DNA of 64,000 bases from positions 14,861,395 through 14,925,394 of the forward strand of contig JACGWO010000004.1 in assembly GCA_034509735.1 (NCBI GenBank), in the 5' to 3' direction. Position 1 is the stretch's first letter. Every line of letters begins with the position of its first letter. Shown in pieces: positions 33,801 through 45,641 of the stretch. A model generated the notes under the pieces. It ran no database searches, was not told the origin of the DNA, and saw only the letters and a list, made by a program, of their open reading frames with translations. Both the position numbers and the translations under genes were made by a program. Source of the stretch: Sesamum alatum. Its lineage: Eukaryota; Streptophyta; Magnoliopsida; Lamiales; Pedaliaceae.

Positions 33801-35539
33801 TTGAGCAACCTCTTCAGGCCCAACATTTCAGCGACTTCCTGAGGGGCCATGTGATGTACCACAACCGGCAGTTCCTGCAATGTCTGCGCCCGACGTTCCC
33901 CATAATAATATTCCAGTGCTCCGTAGGTCAGCAAGAGTGCCACGTCGTCCCGAGAGATATGGCTTCTTAGGTGTGACCGGTCAATTGGACAATGATCTAA
34001 AGACATATGGGGAGGCGATGTCGGACATCAATTCAGGGAAGTGGCTTGAGGCCATGAAAACCAAAATGGACTCCATGAGCTCGAACCAAGTATGGATGGT
34101 GGTAGACCCTCCCAAAGTTGTTAAACTTGTCGGGTGTAAATGGGTCTATAAGTGCAAACTTGGAGCTGATGGGGAAGTAACTACCTTCAAAGCTAGGCTT
34201 GTGGCGAAAGGTTACACTCAACGGCCTAAGGTCGACTTTGAGAAAACCTATTCGCCAGTAGCCATGGCTAAGTCCATTCGGATTATGCTCGCCATAGCTG
34301 CATGGTATGACTATGAAATATGGTAGATGGACGTGAAAACGGCTTTCTTTAACAGCTTCGTTGAGGAAGAGATTTATATAGATCAACTGGAGGGATTCAC
34401 TGTCGTTGGAGAAGAGCAGAAGGTCTTCCATGTCCAAAAGTCCATCTATGGCCTCAAACAGGCATCTCGAAGGTGGAATATTTATTTTGATGAAGTCATA
34501 CGGGGATATGATTTCATCAAGAACAACTGTGACTCTTATATATACAAGGAGGTTAGTGGGAGCTCAGTAGTGTTCCTGGTGCTTTATGTGGACGACATCC
34601 TGGTCATTGGGAATGATGTCAGGATGTTAGGTGACACAAAAGCATGGTTGTCTACTCAATTATCCATAAAGGATTTGGATGAAGCTTTCTACATCCTTGG
34701 TATCAAGATCTTCATTGATAGATCTAGACGGATGTTAGGAATGACCCAAAACTCATATGTTGAGAAAGTCTTGAAAAGATTCAAGATGAATAACTCTAAA
34801 CGAAATTTCCTTCCCATGAGGCATGGGGTCAAGTTATCCAAGAGCAGTATCCCAAGACTGATGACGAGCTTGAAAGGATGAAGGATATCCCCTATGCCTC
34901 CGCCATAGGCAGCATCCAATATGTCGTACACTGCATTAAGCCTGACATCACTTACACTTTGAGTGTAACCAGCAGATATCAGGCCTGCACAGGTGAGGCA
35001 CACTGGACTGCGGTAAAGACTATTTTTAAGTACCTGAGAAGGACTAAAGATATGTTTTTAGTCTATGGCGGTGGAGAGTTGATACTGGAAGGTTTCAGTG
35101 ATGCTAGCTTTCAGTCGGACGATGACGATGCCAAGTCTCAGCCAGGATTTGTGTTCAAGCTTAATGGTATAGTGGTGGCTTGGAAGAGTTCCAAGCAAGA
35201 TACCACAACCGATTCCACTATTGAAGTTGAATACATAGTGGCTCAGAAGCTGCCAAGGAAGCGGTTTAGATGAAAAACTACGTCCAAGAGTTAGGTGTGG
35301 TGCTTAGCATTGCCGAGTTAGTGGTTATCTTCTGTGATAACAACGGGGCCATAACGCAAGTGAAGGAGCCGGGATCTCATCACCGATCCAAGCACATCTT
35401 TAGACGCGGTAGCGTTCAGATGGACCAAGTCAACTCAGCAAAAAATACATCGGATCCATTGACTAAGACCATGTCACAAATCGCTCATGCTCAACATCTT
35501 GGGAAGATGGGTTTAAGACATATGAATGATTGGCTTTAG
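33801..35539 (+). pseudogene. copia reverse transcriptase / RNase H (degraded)
   Basis: RT begins with WLEAMKTKMDSM, CKWVYKCKLGADGEV, FKARLVAKGYTQ. It is stopped by TAG at 34324-34326 between EIW and MDVKTAFFN, where copia elements have Gln. It continues with YGLKQASRRWN and the catalytic LYVDDILVIG (34585-34596 for YVDD, intact). A frame change near 34878 leads to YASAIGSIQYVV, FSDASFQSDDDD and VEYIVA of RNase H. A last change at 35270 gives CDNNGAITQ, SKHIFRRG and DPLTKTM. The polypurine tract follows at 35542. Confidence 0.9.
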
Positions 35540-35541
35540 GT

Positions 35542-35553
35542 CAATTGGGAGAT
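35542..35553 (+). other. polypurine tract of the copia element
   Basis: CAATTGGGAGAT directly precedes TGTTAGA of the 3' LTR, at the position where plus-strand DNA synthesis is primed. Confidence 0.75.
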
Positions 35554-37036
35554 TGTTAGAATAGATGACTATGAAACCAATATTATTGGGCTTATGTAAC
35601 CAGTTTCTAACAATAATGGTGTAATATGATATTTTGAATAAAAGTGATGTTCAGTTCTTGCCATGTTATACTTTGTTATGTTCACTTATACTACTGTTCA
35701 TTTCACAAACAAATCCCATAGACCGGACATGTGAATCCAAGAGGTTGGACTGCGCATAGTTTGGCAGTCATGAAGCCAGCCTCTGTGGATTGGTCTGAAA
35801 CCCTCGAAGTCAAGGACCTCGAGATTAGGTATCGCGGGTCCGAGTAACACTTGCACTAAGAATTGCAGTCGTGTTTCATCGACAAGAAACGAGGGTCGTC
35901 CATGCAATATTCATGGGTTAGTCGGCTTAGGGTCAACCGACTGAGGTGATTCGTGGAAATCGTCATATGAAAGCCTTAAGTAGCTTGGTCGGTATGACTA
36001 GCATTCCCGACTCCGATAGTATGAGATTAGTCCTCGGACTTGTGGATCCACGACAGTCACATGCATACTATGCCTGTGTCTTAGGTTTGGCGAAAGGCTA
36101 TCAAGTCGAAAGACTTGGTTGTTATAAGCCCCATCTAGTACAGTCAGAATGCGTAGTGAGGATGGTGCTTTCCAAGATAGAATCCGTCTCCTGTTAATGT
36201 TTGATAGTAGTGTCTTATGTACACTCTGAGGCTTGTTCCCCATAGAATCTGTGGCCATAGTGACTGAAGAGTGGGATGGGATCCGAGTGACGTTTCAGTG
36301 GGTAAACGAGTAGTTGCTTAAGTCAAGGATGGGGGCCGACGTCTAAATTTCATACCCTAGACTATAGCTGTGAGACAGTAGACGGAAGGACTGAACTCGC
36401 ATGTATTCGTGAGCCTAAATGTTCACGCCATGTTTTCACCTAGTCTCTAGTGCCATGGAACATTGCTAAACCGCCACCTATTGGACGGGCGAATTCCGAT
36501 TGTGATATAATCGGGGATTGGCCCAAGTATAGCTGAAGATGAACCTAAAGAGTCACACACAATTTACTGGAAGTAAATGAATTAATTAGGAATTAATTCC
36601 GGGAGATGAAACAATTTAATTGGATTAAATTGATCCCCTTTTGGAGTGACGAGCCATTATGAATTAATTAGATTAATCGGGCTTGATTCATAAATTGGAT
36701 TTATGAAATTAGAGGTTGGGCTTTTCTTTTATTAATTAGATTAAAAGGTGAAAATTATTATTTTGGGCTTAAGTAAAGTTAGATTTAATTATAATAATAG
36801 GTCCATTCCATACAACCCATCAAGAATGGATGGACGAGTTTTGATCTAGGGGGTTTTGAGATGAATGGCTAGGATGAGATTCGACTAAGTCAAATCCTTA
36901 GTTGACTAGTATTGACTAGATCAATCCCAAGTTGATTAGGATGTGTCTCTTTGGAAGAGATTGAGTAGGATTAGATGCACTAATCATATAAATACTCAAA
37001 ACACACACAATCACACACAACTCTCATAACTCTCCT

Positions 37037-37082
<46 letters not shown>

Positions 37083-37571
37083 GACCCTCCCTCTCTCGGC
37101 CATCCCCTTCCTCACACTCCTCCAAAAGTGTTTTCTTTGTCTTCTTGTTTAGTACAAGGGGACATATGAACAATTGATCTCGTTAATCAATAACGTTCGG
37201 TCATTTATTCTCTCCATTTTGATATCTGCTAGCACCAGAGTATCAACGTATTTCGGTGAGTTGCGTTGATGTTTTAGAGGATCTCTACATTGAGATCTTG
37301 GTTGCAAATCCAGGAACAACGCATGTAGCCGAACAAAGAAAGCTACGAGGGTAAGTATTCTTGTTACGTTTCTTGTTCTTCTCTTCTACCCAAGGCCTCC
37401 ATGAATCTCGTTTATGTTTCACTTATTCATGAGATACACCGAACGCTCGGGAGAATTAAAGGAACACCTCTTGATCCGGTTTTAAATTCCATTTTTAATT
37501 CCATTTATGCATGCTTTACCGCTTTCCCACGCTTCCGCCGCGCTCCTCCCGGGTCAATCTGCTCGTGTACA
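35554..37571 (+). repeat. copia 3' LTR
   Basis: 2018 bp, starting TGTTAGAATAGATGACT and ending CTGCTCGTGTACA. It carries a TATA box at 36987-36994 and a pure CT microsatellite at about 37041-37078 shortly downstream. The internal small frames recur in every LTR copy of the window and are not genes. Confidence 0.92.
36987..36994 (+). promoter_or_regulatory. LTR TATA box
   Basis: TATAAATA in the context AATCATATAAATACTCAAAA. The same motif is in the 5' LTR near 28731 and in the sense solo LTR near 25007, where the LTR promoter is expected. Confidence 0.65.
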
Positions 37572-39269
37572 CCAACAAAGAAGAGCTGACGGCACTAGCG
37601 CAACGCCGTCGCCCCCCCCCCCACCCCAATCTTTTTTAATTATTATTAACAAAATATTTTTATTTATATATAAACTACTGATATACATATTAATATTATA
37701 TATTATTATATTAGTTTAGTATAACATATAAATTTTATTTAATGTATACAAATTTATTTTACCTATTTTTAACGTATAAATATTTGTTGTAGATTTTTGT
37801 TAATATTAAAGTTTATATCAAAATTCAATTGTTTTTCATTTTAACTAAATAATTAAGAAATTTTTTTACTTTTTTTAGTATTTAATCTTTGTTAATATTA
37901 AATTTATATTAAAGTTCTTTTTTTCATTTTAATACTCAACTAAATATTTAAGAAATTTTATTAATTTTTATACTATGAGCTTTAAAAAGTATTTTCAATT
38001 TTTCACAGTTTATTCAATGAAATGTAATTTATTTTCTAAGCAAATTATAATATATGTATATATATATTAATTTATATTTATTAGGTATATTAAAGAGAAT
38101 GTAGATAAGGAGAAATGTGGAAAAAAGGTGTGTCATTTACACACAATAGAAGGGCATTTTAGTTAAATTCAATAAAAAATGGGTCAAAATACGTCAAAAG
38201 TAACCCATATTCGCACACAGGGCATTTGTGTCTCACTCTCTATTATTTTCTAACAGAGAGGGGGTTTTTCCGCAGGGTTAATGAAAACATGAAGAAGGGG
38301 AAGGGGGGGGGGGGTTGCCTATCTTTTAACACAAGAAATTTTTAGCAATTTCATCATAATACAGGGGTAAAAATGTAATTTATCCATAAATATTTAATAA
38401 AGATGAGTAGAGTCCGGATGTGGGGAAGTCCTTAACGTGTAGATATTTCATAAATAAGTCCAAAGTCTCGATTTTCAATCAAACCTGCAAGACAGAGCAC
38501 GTGAGAATAACATCTGGACGCTTTGATTAGAGTCTTTCAATGCTTAAGTTAGAGAGTTCATTGAAATGTTAAGCTTGAAAATAGTTAGGATATCAAAAGT
38601 TGTACCTGAAACACGAAGAATGTATATTTATAGGTGTGGTCGAATTGTATGATTATATGTGGACCATCATTATAGTTTCTATCATGGGGTCGTCATGAGT
38701 CCTTACACACTAAGATTCGTCATAATTGGAATGGGGTCGTTAAGATAGATATTAGTCAAAAATGATTTAGGTATTTATGTTGTTTCAGCAGGGTACTCAA
38801 GTGTGGTCTCAATATTATAATAGAATTTTGTTAGTTTTCCATTACAAGAATCCAACTCTCCAAGATCACCCGAATTTAATAAATGAGATCGTAAGGGCAA
38901 GATATCAATTAATAAACAAATTATGTTGATTGGTTAGCTATGATCTATGGATATGAATAATATGACACAATTACAATAAAGTATGAATATAGAAAATAAT
39001 TTTTAAAAAATAGTTTGTAATATTACTACAACACGACTATTTTTTAAATTTCATATTAGAAAAGATAAGTGTAAAAATGCATGTATTATATATGTATGTA
39101 TATATGCAACTGATAATGATTTGCAAAATACAATTATAAATATAAGCAAAAGAGGTTTACAATGGCGTCATTGTTGCAAATAAGTTCATATTATTTTTGA
39201 ATTATGAAATAACTAGTTGAAAAATAAAAAGTAGAAAATGATTTTGTTTGGGTTTATTTTATAATTAAA
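37572..39269. other. AT-rich region right of the copia element
   Basis: It starts with the GC-rich words GCCGTCGCCCCCC, the inverse of GGGGGCGACGGC left of the copia insertion, so the element landed inside a small fold-back. 38175-38390 resembles the repeat at 15455-15665 (CTCTCTATTATTTTCTAACAG, then GAGAGGGGGTTTTTCC). 38400-39260 shows nothing I can name. Confidence 0.45.
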
Positions 39270-39272
39270 AAT

Positions 39273-39579
39273 CACTAGAAAAAAAAATCAATATTAGCTA
39301 CACCTTTAATGACCATAGCTAAAAATCGTGGTAAATAACTATTATTAGCTACGGTTAAATAAAAATCGATGCAAAAACTAGTTTTTCCACCATGAAAAAC
39401 TTATTTGCCACGGCGTTTAGCCGTGGTAAAAACATTAAGCCATGGCAAATATTTTAGCCATCCTCGCAAAAATTACAGCCGACAACCGTTGCGTGACCGT
39501 GGTCAGTGACTATTGACTACGGTTATTTAGTATTAACCATGACAATTAGCCATGATTAAATGTCATATTTTTTGTAGTG
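39273..39579. mobile_element. 307-bp non-autonomous CACTA (En/Spm-like) element
   Basis: It begins CACTAGAAAAAAAAATCA and ends TTTTTTGTAGTG, flanked by AAT at 39270-39272 and 39580-39582. Internally it has the subterminal words AGCTACGGTTA, GCCACGGCG, AGCCGTGGTA and ACCGTGGTCA in both orientations. A 3-bp duplication and CACTA ends are diagnostic of the superfamily. It is too short to encode anything. Confidence 0.85.
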
Positions 39580-39582
39580 AAT

Positions 39583-40331
39583 TTAGTATTTTTTAAAAAA
39601 ATTATAGAATATATGGTCACACTATCAGCTCTGTCTTTCCACGGCCTACCTCAAAATAACGTCGAGGTTTTCATCGAAAGAAAGAGAGGGACCGATTGTT
39701 AGAACCGTGCCCCTCTCATATTGATGTCATGTTCATGTGTGCTCAAACTTTTTTCTTTAATTTGTGAACATACTAAATAGTGTGTTAACACAGTTAGAAC
39801 TTTGTCAGTATCATATTTGTGTCTAGCATGCATTTGACCTATATGTAATAATGTTTCAAAGTGTGGATACATTATACCTAGTCGATAATCAATGAATAAA
39901 TTTAAGAAAAGTTCAATTACTTGTTATGATGGAGATAGCGTAAATAGAAACGAGATAGTACATTATATATTGAGTAAGCTTAAAATTATATGTCTATACA
40001 ATGCAATTCATATTAAAAATTTAATTTAATCCAATAATTATTGGATCGAAAAGATAAACTGCAGTTGTAAGATTATCTTTCCAGATCAAGCGACTTTAGC
40101 TTTCGAATATATATCGTTTCTGGTTGAGGAATTGCTTGAATTTGATCACATAAAATCCAATGCCTAACATGATAATATTAAGTCGCTTTCGAATATATAT
40201 CGTTTCTGGTTGAGGAATTGCTTGAATTTGATCACATAAAATCCAATGCCTAACATGATAATATTAAGTACTTCATGATGATTCCGAAATTAATTTGAAT
40301 TTATTAGTTAGATTTAGAATTGTTCTTTTAA
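39583..40331. other. spacer with an 86-bp perfect tandem duplication
   Basis: TTTCGAATATATATCGTTTC opens two copies (40101-40182 and 40187-40268) that are identical over 82 bases with an 86-bp period. The rest has no gene. GTTAGAACCGTGCCCCTCTC near 39698 looks like an LTR-type start but no partner was found. Confidence 0.7.
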
Positions 40332-40540
40332 CACTACAAAAAAATAAGGGATTTGTAACTGCTTTTTTGGAACGGCCACATGGCCGTTCCAATACACACG
40401 GCTTTTGCCACTAATTTGGAACAAAAAAAATTTCACGACGTCATTTTGAAAATCCCAAACAAATTCAACTTTTTGTAACAGCCAAACCGATACAAATAAC
40501 ATGTATAAACAAAAGTTGTTATAAAAATTTAGGTCGTCTC

Positions 40541-40940
40541 AATTTGTAACTGCTTTTGCGATTACTCGTGAAGTTTGGAACAGTTTACTTTTTTTCGTCA
40601 AGTGAACCGTTCCAAAGGATGTACGAAAATCGTTCCAAATATATAAATGAAAAACACATTACAAATGGCGTTCCAAAAAACATCGGTCATTACGAATTTC
40701 ACATGGTTTTTGTCACGACTTTGTTATTTCAATCAGACCATTGCAATTTGTAACTGCTTCTGCAATTCCTCGTGAATTTTGCAACAGTTTAATTTTTTCG
40801 TCAAGTGAATCGTTCCAACAGATGTACGAAAAACCGTTCCAAATATATCAATGAAAAACACGCTACAGATGGCGTTCCAGAAAAATCGATCGTTACTAAT
40901 TTCACATGGTTTTTGGCACGGTCTTGTTATTTTGTAACGG
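40541..40940. repeat. 204-bp tandem duplication in the CACTA left subterminal region
   Basis: AATTTGTAACTGCTTYTGC occurs at 40541 and 40745. The following 190 bases match with moderate divergence, including TTTCGTCAAGTGAA, CGTTCCAAATATAT and AATTTCACATGGTTTTTG. Confidence 0.75.
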
Positions 40941-41107
40941 TTTTTTAAAGTAAGAAAAGTCGTTACAAGGACCGCATCAAATACCGATACAAAATTTTGG
41001 CGAAAAATTTAAAAATTTTGAGAGGATTCCTTTTAATTAATTGGCGTCCCAAAAAGCTATACCAAAATCCGTCCAAGAAATTAATATTTAAAAATCCCGA
41101 AAAAAGC

Positions 41108-42260
41108 TGTTACAAAATTTGTTGACTTTCAAAAAACTTATATTTTCGAGGACGATATCTTAAAATCCGGGCACCCGATTTATATCAAATTTAAGTATAT
41201 ATAAGAATATGTCAATTAGATCAAATCTGATGGTATGATTTAAAATCAGATGGCCTGATTGAACGATACACCATCTTTAATGATTATGCTTATGTTTCGG
41301 GTACGATATCTCGACATCCGTGTACCCAATAAATCTAAAAACTTTACCAAATGTAATTTTCTGTCCATTACATCATATCGAACGGTTTGATCTGAATTTT
41401 GACGGCTCGATTAGTCCATTCAGTTCAACAATGTAAGATGATAGTTACATCAATGTAGTACTAACATTTATGAATATACAAATTTGTCGTATGTTGTGAA
41501 CATATATCATTGTCATGTATAAAATCTTTTTATGTATTTCAATTACATTATTCCACATAATGGATACTTTTCTATAAAATTTAATTGTTAAGTACCGATT
41601 TTTTTTTATTTAATGGATATTTTAATAAATAATAATTAAATATTTGGAATACTTTTAGGGACGGCCGTTACTAATTTCATATGGTTTTTGGCACAACTTT
41701 GTAAAAATCGTGGAAAAAGCCATTACAAAATTTGTTCACTTTCAAAAACTTATATTTTCAAGTACGATATCTTAAATTCGGGCACCCAATTCATCTCAAA
41801 TTTAAGTATATATAAGAGTAAGTCAATTAGATCAAATCCGATGGTATGATCCTAATTGAACGATACACCATCTTCAATGATTAGGCTTATATTCAGGGTA
41901 CGATATCTCGACATCTGTGTACCAAATAAGTCTAAAACTTTACCAAACGTAATTTTCTATCCATTACATCATATCTAATGGTTTGATTTGAATTTTGACG
42001 GCCCGATTAGCCCATGCAGTTCAACAATGTAAGATGATAGTTACATCAATGTAATACTAATATTTATGAATATACAAATCTATTGCATGTTGTGAAAATA
42101 TATCATTGTCATCTATAAAATATTTTTATGTATTTCAATTGCATTATTTCACATAATGGATACTTTTCTACAAAATTTAATTGTTAAGTACAGATTTTTT
42201 TATTTAATGAATGATTTTTAATAAAATAATTAAATATTTGGAATACTTTTAGGGACTACT
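41108..42260. repeat. about 612-bp tandem duplication in the CACTA left arm
   Basis: TTACAAAATTTGTTGACTTTC near 41110 and TTACAAAATTTGTTCACTTTC near 41722 open two long copies. Shared landmarks include TTAAGTATATATAAGA, GATACACCATCTT, GGTACGATATCTCGACATC and AATATTTGGAATACTTTTAG. Confidence 0.75.
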
Positions 42261-42701
42261 TTATCAAATATCTTAGTTTGCCATTTCAATTTATAACGCC
42301 TTTAGAATTATTTTTTGTAATACCTTTAGGCATGACTTTTCACTCTTCGTAACACACTTTGCAGCGGCTCTAGGGACGGCTCGGGCCGTTCCAAAAATTA
42401 TTGTATATAAGTTACACTTTTTTTTTTTTTTTCCCTCCATTTTCCCCTCTCCCCTCTCCCTTTTTGCCCTAGCCGCCACGCCCCACTCCCTTTTGCCCTA
42501 GCCCGCCGCCACCCCCCCAACCGCCACCTCTCACCGCCGTCCGCCGTCTCCTCCCTCCGTTGCGCCACTCACCGTCGTCCGTTGCTCCCTCCATCGCGCC
42601 GTCTCCTCTGTTGCACCTCCCTTATTTGATCTTCTTCTCCTTTTTGTTCATATTTGTTTTCTGTCTGTTCAAATCCATAGAAAAAAGTGTTTGCAGTTCT
42701 T

Positions 42702-43017
42702 TGTAAGATCCTTGAACCACAGAAGTGGAAAGAAAAGATAGAAGTAGTTGCCTAAGAACTGGAGATGGGAAATAACAGAAACTGGTTGTAATTCATTCAT
42801 AAGCTTCCAAGGTGAAATTTCTTACATATATAGTTTTTTAAACTCTAATCTGCTGAGTCAGCTTCATAAAAAGTAAAAACAATACTAGATAGCTAGCTTA
42901 AGTGGTCCCCTAAGCTATAACTGATACTTAGTGCGTGCTTCTGTTCCTTTTTGCAGAACTGATGGTGTCCGTTGGATTAACAAGATCGTGGCCCTCCATC
43001 TGGTGGAATTTAGAATG
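42702..43017 (-). repeat. gypsy left (3') LTR, first piece
   Basis: TGTAAGATCCTTGAACC up to GGTGGAATTTAGAATG; matches 49927-50242 almost base for base. It is interrupted by the solo LTR, with GAATG duplicated. Confidence 0.9.
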
Positions 43018-45243
43018 TGTTGGAATAGGTGACCAGAAAGCCAATAGGTTTGGCAATTTGTAACCTATCCGACAACTTGATGTGAATGTAATATTATTAT
43101 GTGATGAATAAGATGAGTGTTCGTCACCAATGGTACCTTCTTTGTTGCGCTCATCTTACATTTGTTAAAATGGTGTTTAACTTATATTGCAACAAAGCCC
43201 ACAGACCATGGATAACAACTCGTGCAGTTGGGCCATGCATTGGATGGTGGTCATGAAACCAACTGATTAAGAGTTGGGTCTGAAACGTTCCAAGTCAAGG
43301 ACCTCGAGATAGGGCATCGAGAGTCCTATTGAGACTTGCATCAAGAATCGTATTCATTGGATGAGTGTCGTGTTTCATCGGCGACAGGCGTGGGACGCCT
43401 ACACGGTCTTGATGGGTTGGTCGATTGGGGTCGAGCCGACTGGACTGACTCGCGGGGATCATCATATGGAAGCCTTGGAGGCTTGGTCGGTATGATTGGA
43501 TTCCCCGGTTCCGATAGTACGGGAGTAATCCTCAGACTTGAGGAATCATGGCAGTCACGTGCACAGGACGGCTGTATCTTGGATCTGGCGAGAGATGATC
43601 ATTCTGTAAGATGATCATTATAAGCCTTGTCCAGTGCAGTCGGAATGCGTAGCGAGAACGGTGGATTCCAAGAAGAGGATCCGTCCCCTGTCAGTATGTG
43701 ACAGAGGTATCTCCTATGCACTCGGAGACACGTTCATGCTGTTTGAAGCTGTGGCCACAGTGGTTGGTCGAACAGGGAACGGTTTCCTGTGTTGATGCAA
43801 TGAAGCATACGTGGTCTCGAGTATTAAGCATAGATGCCTAGTCAAGGATGGGAACCGACGCCCAATTCCATACCCTAGACTAAGGCCGGGAGACGGTAGA
43901 CGGAAGGATCATACCCGTACGGAATCGGCGCCTAAATGTCCACGCCAATTCACCTAGTCTCTAGTGCCATGGACCGTTGCTAGACGGCCACCCATGGTAA
44001 CGGGCCCTTGTGGGACACGGGCCCAAGTCTAGCTGAGGGTGAACCTAAAGGGTCACACACAAATCACCGAGGAGGTTGAGAGATCAACTTGGAGTCAATC
44101 TCGAAGGATAAAATAAGTAATTGGATTACTTAAGGGAAAGTCCATTGGATGGACGGGCCGATATTGTATCGGGCTTTCATTTAATCGGTAAATTGGATTT
44201 TCGATTAAATATGGAAAGTTGAGATGTTGAGATGTTGGATCTTTTAATTGGATTAAAAGATCAACGAGAATAATTTAAGTGGACATTAAATTGGATTTAA
44301 TATTGGGTTCGTCGTAATTGGATTACGATAAAACCCGATCCGTTAAATTATACCCGAGAGGAGAAATAATTCCTAATTTGGAATGGGAAGAAGTTGGACT
44401 TCTTTCCTTAATTAAACATGGCCGACACGCTCCCTTGGAGGAAGCAAAATCAGCCATGTTTCATGCTAGGTGGTATGTTGACTTATCTCTTTTGGAAAGA
44501 GACAAATCAACTCCAATCAAGCTCTTCCCTTTTGGTATGATTTGATCATACCATAAATTTTGGTAGGCTCGATTGAAGAATTGATGGTGATTGATTGGAA
44601 TGAATCTAGACATCCTTGGATGAACCTAGACACATTCCAATAATCACATTAATTATGTATATATATTAGAATATACAACACCAAGCATAAGTGATTCATT
44701 ATTCATCTGTTTCTAGGAAAAAGAGAAGACAAAAATCCTCTCCTCTCTCTCAAATTTCGTGCTCCCTCCCTCTCTTACACTTGTGTTCTTCACTTGATTT
44801 TGAATCAAGAAGAAGAACAAAGTAAGTTTAAGAGAACACTAATTCATAGTGTTCTTCTCTTAAATCGATTCCTTCCTAAACCCGTTCTTTTCTAGCAAGA
44901 AGAACGTGTGTTTCTTCCGGTGTGGTGTGGATCACCTTTGGAGAATCCATACGTTTGGATTTCGTGAGCATTCTGGAGAAGGAACAACGCAAGTAGCCGG
45001 GAGCATACGCTAAACAATCAAAGGTAACGGTTTATTACGCTTTGATTGATTTCATTTGTATATCTATGCCCTATGTGTTTAAATATATGTTTTAATATTT
45101 ACACATCCTACATCGAACGCCCGGTTGAGCACCCAAGGGTACACCCCTTGGGATTCGCGTATTTTGAATTTGATTTAAATTTACGCACTTTTTCGCTTTT
45201 CTCGCTTCCGCTCGCGCTCCCGGGCGGATCCGCTTGTCCTTCA
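43018..45243 (+). repeat. copia-type solo LTR (second subfamily) inside the gypsy LTR
   Basis: 2226 bp, starting TGTTGGAATAGGTGACC and ending CCGCTTGTCCTTCA, with GAATG at 43013-43017 and 45244-45248. It shares the landmark order of the copia LTRs at 23-37 kb (GGACCTCGAGAT, CCTAGTCTCTAGTGCCATGG, GAACCTAAAGGGTCACACAC, GAACGCCCGG), but with clear divergence, so it belongs to a sister subfamily. Small frames in it are not genes. Confidence 0.9.
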
Positions 45244-45248
45244 GAATG

Positions 45249-45432
45249 CGTCTTCTTCAAAACAACGCCGTCTCTAGTAAGTAAGAAACGTGCTTCTTGA
45301 GAAGTCGTGTTTCCCATTACGACATCATACGCTGGCTCTGCTCTAATTTCCTCTTGCTGATTGAACTTCCCTTCTTCATTCTGGATCTAATTTTGCTGCT
45401 CCAAGATAGAAACTTTAGCCCTAGCCATGACA
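45249..45432 (-). repeat. gypsy left (3') LTR, second piece
   Basis: From CGTCTTCTTCAAAACAACGC to GCCCTAGCCATGACA. It matches 50243-50425; joined to 42702-43017 it gives 500 bp, equal to the right LTR. Confidence 0.88.
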
Positions 45433-45641
45433 TTGCCCTTCCCTTTTTGAGATCCTTGTCCACAAGGATCCAAACTGAAGTTTGGAAACTATTTTTGGAT
45501 CTGGAGATAGTCCTCCCAAGTCGCCTAGTCCTCTTCGAAGCTATCCCACTAGATCAGAAGCTGGGTAACAAGAGCGTTGTTTCTGGGAACAATCCTTTGT
45601 GCCAGTATCTTCGTGGGGTATGTCCTGCTGTAGGAGTTAGC
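45433..45641 (-). pseudogene. chromodomain-like C-terminal tail and polypurine tract of the gypsy element
   Basis: Read on the minus strand, KILAQRIVPRNNALVTQLLI, a TAG, WDSFEED, a second TAG, then ATWEDYLQIQK fits the shortened chromodomain at the end of chromovirus integrases (family pattern: VLIQW ... EDATWED). At least the first TAG stands where Gln is conserved. Such domains direct integration to methylated-histone chromatin. The polypurine tract occupies 45433-45448. Confidence 0.65.

Larger units (their letters stand above)
23210..37571 (+). mobile_element. Ty1-copia LTR retrotransposon with two nested solo LTRs
   Basis: The 5' LTR begins TGTTAGAATATGTGAAGG at 23210. The 3' LTR is 35554-37571 (2018 bp) and ends TGTACA. 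The flanks CCAAT (23205-23209) and CCAAC (37572-37576) differ at one base and are the likely 5-bp target duplication. A primer-binding site TGGTATCAGAGCC follows the 5' LTR at 29291, and a purine tract CAATTGGGAGAT precedes the 3' LTR. The internal order gag, protease, integrase, reverse transcriptase, RNase H is that of Ty1-copia. The 5' LTR is split into three pieces (23210-23540, 25597-26036, 28042-29289) by solo LTRs at 23546-25591 and 26037-28036. Removing these leaves about 2020 bp, equal to the 3' LTR. Coding regions contain many stops and shifts, so the element is dead. Confidence 0.9.

Noticed and set aside
37041..37078. CT microsatellite as an independent feature of interest
   Set aside because: It is an internal simple repeat of the LTR, replaced by other simple repeats in sister LTRs.
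39698..39760. LTR start (GTTAGAACCGTG)
   Set aside because: No second copy, primer site or matching end was found nearby.
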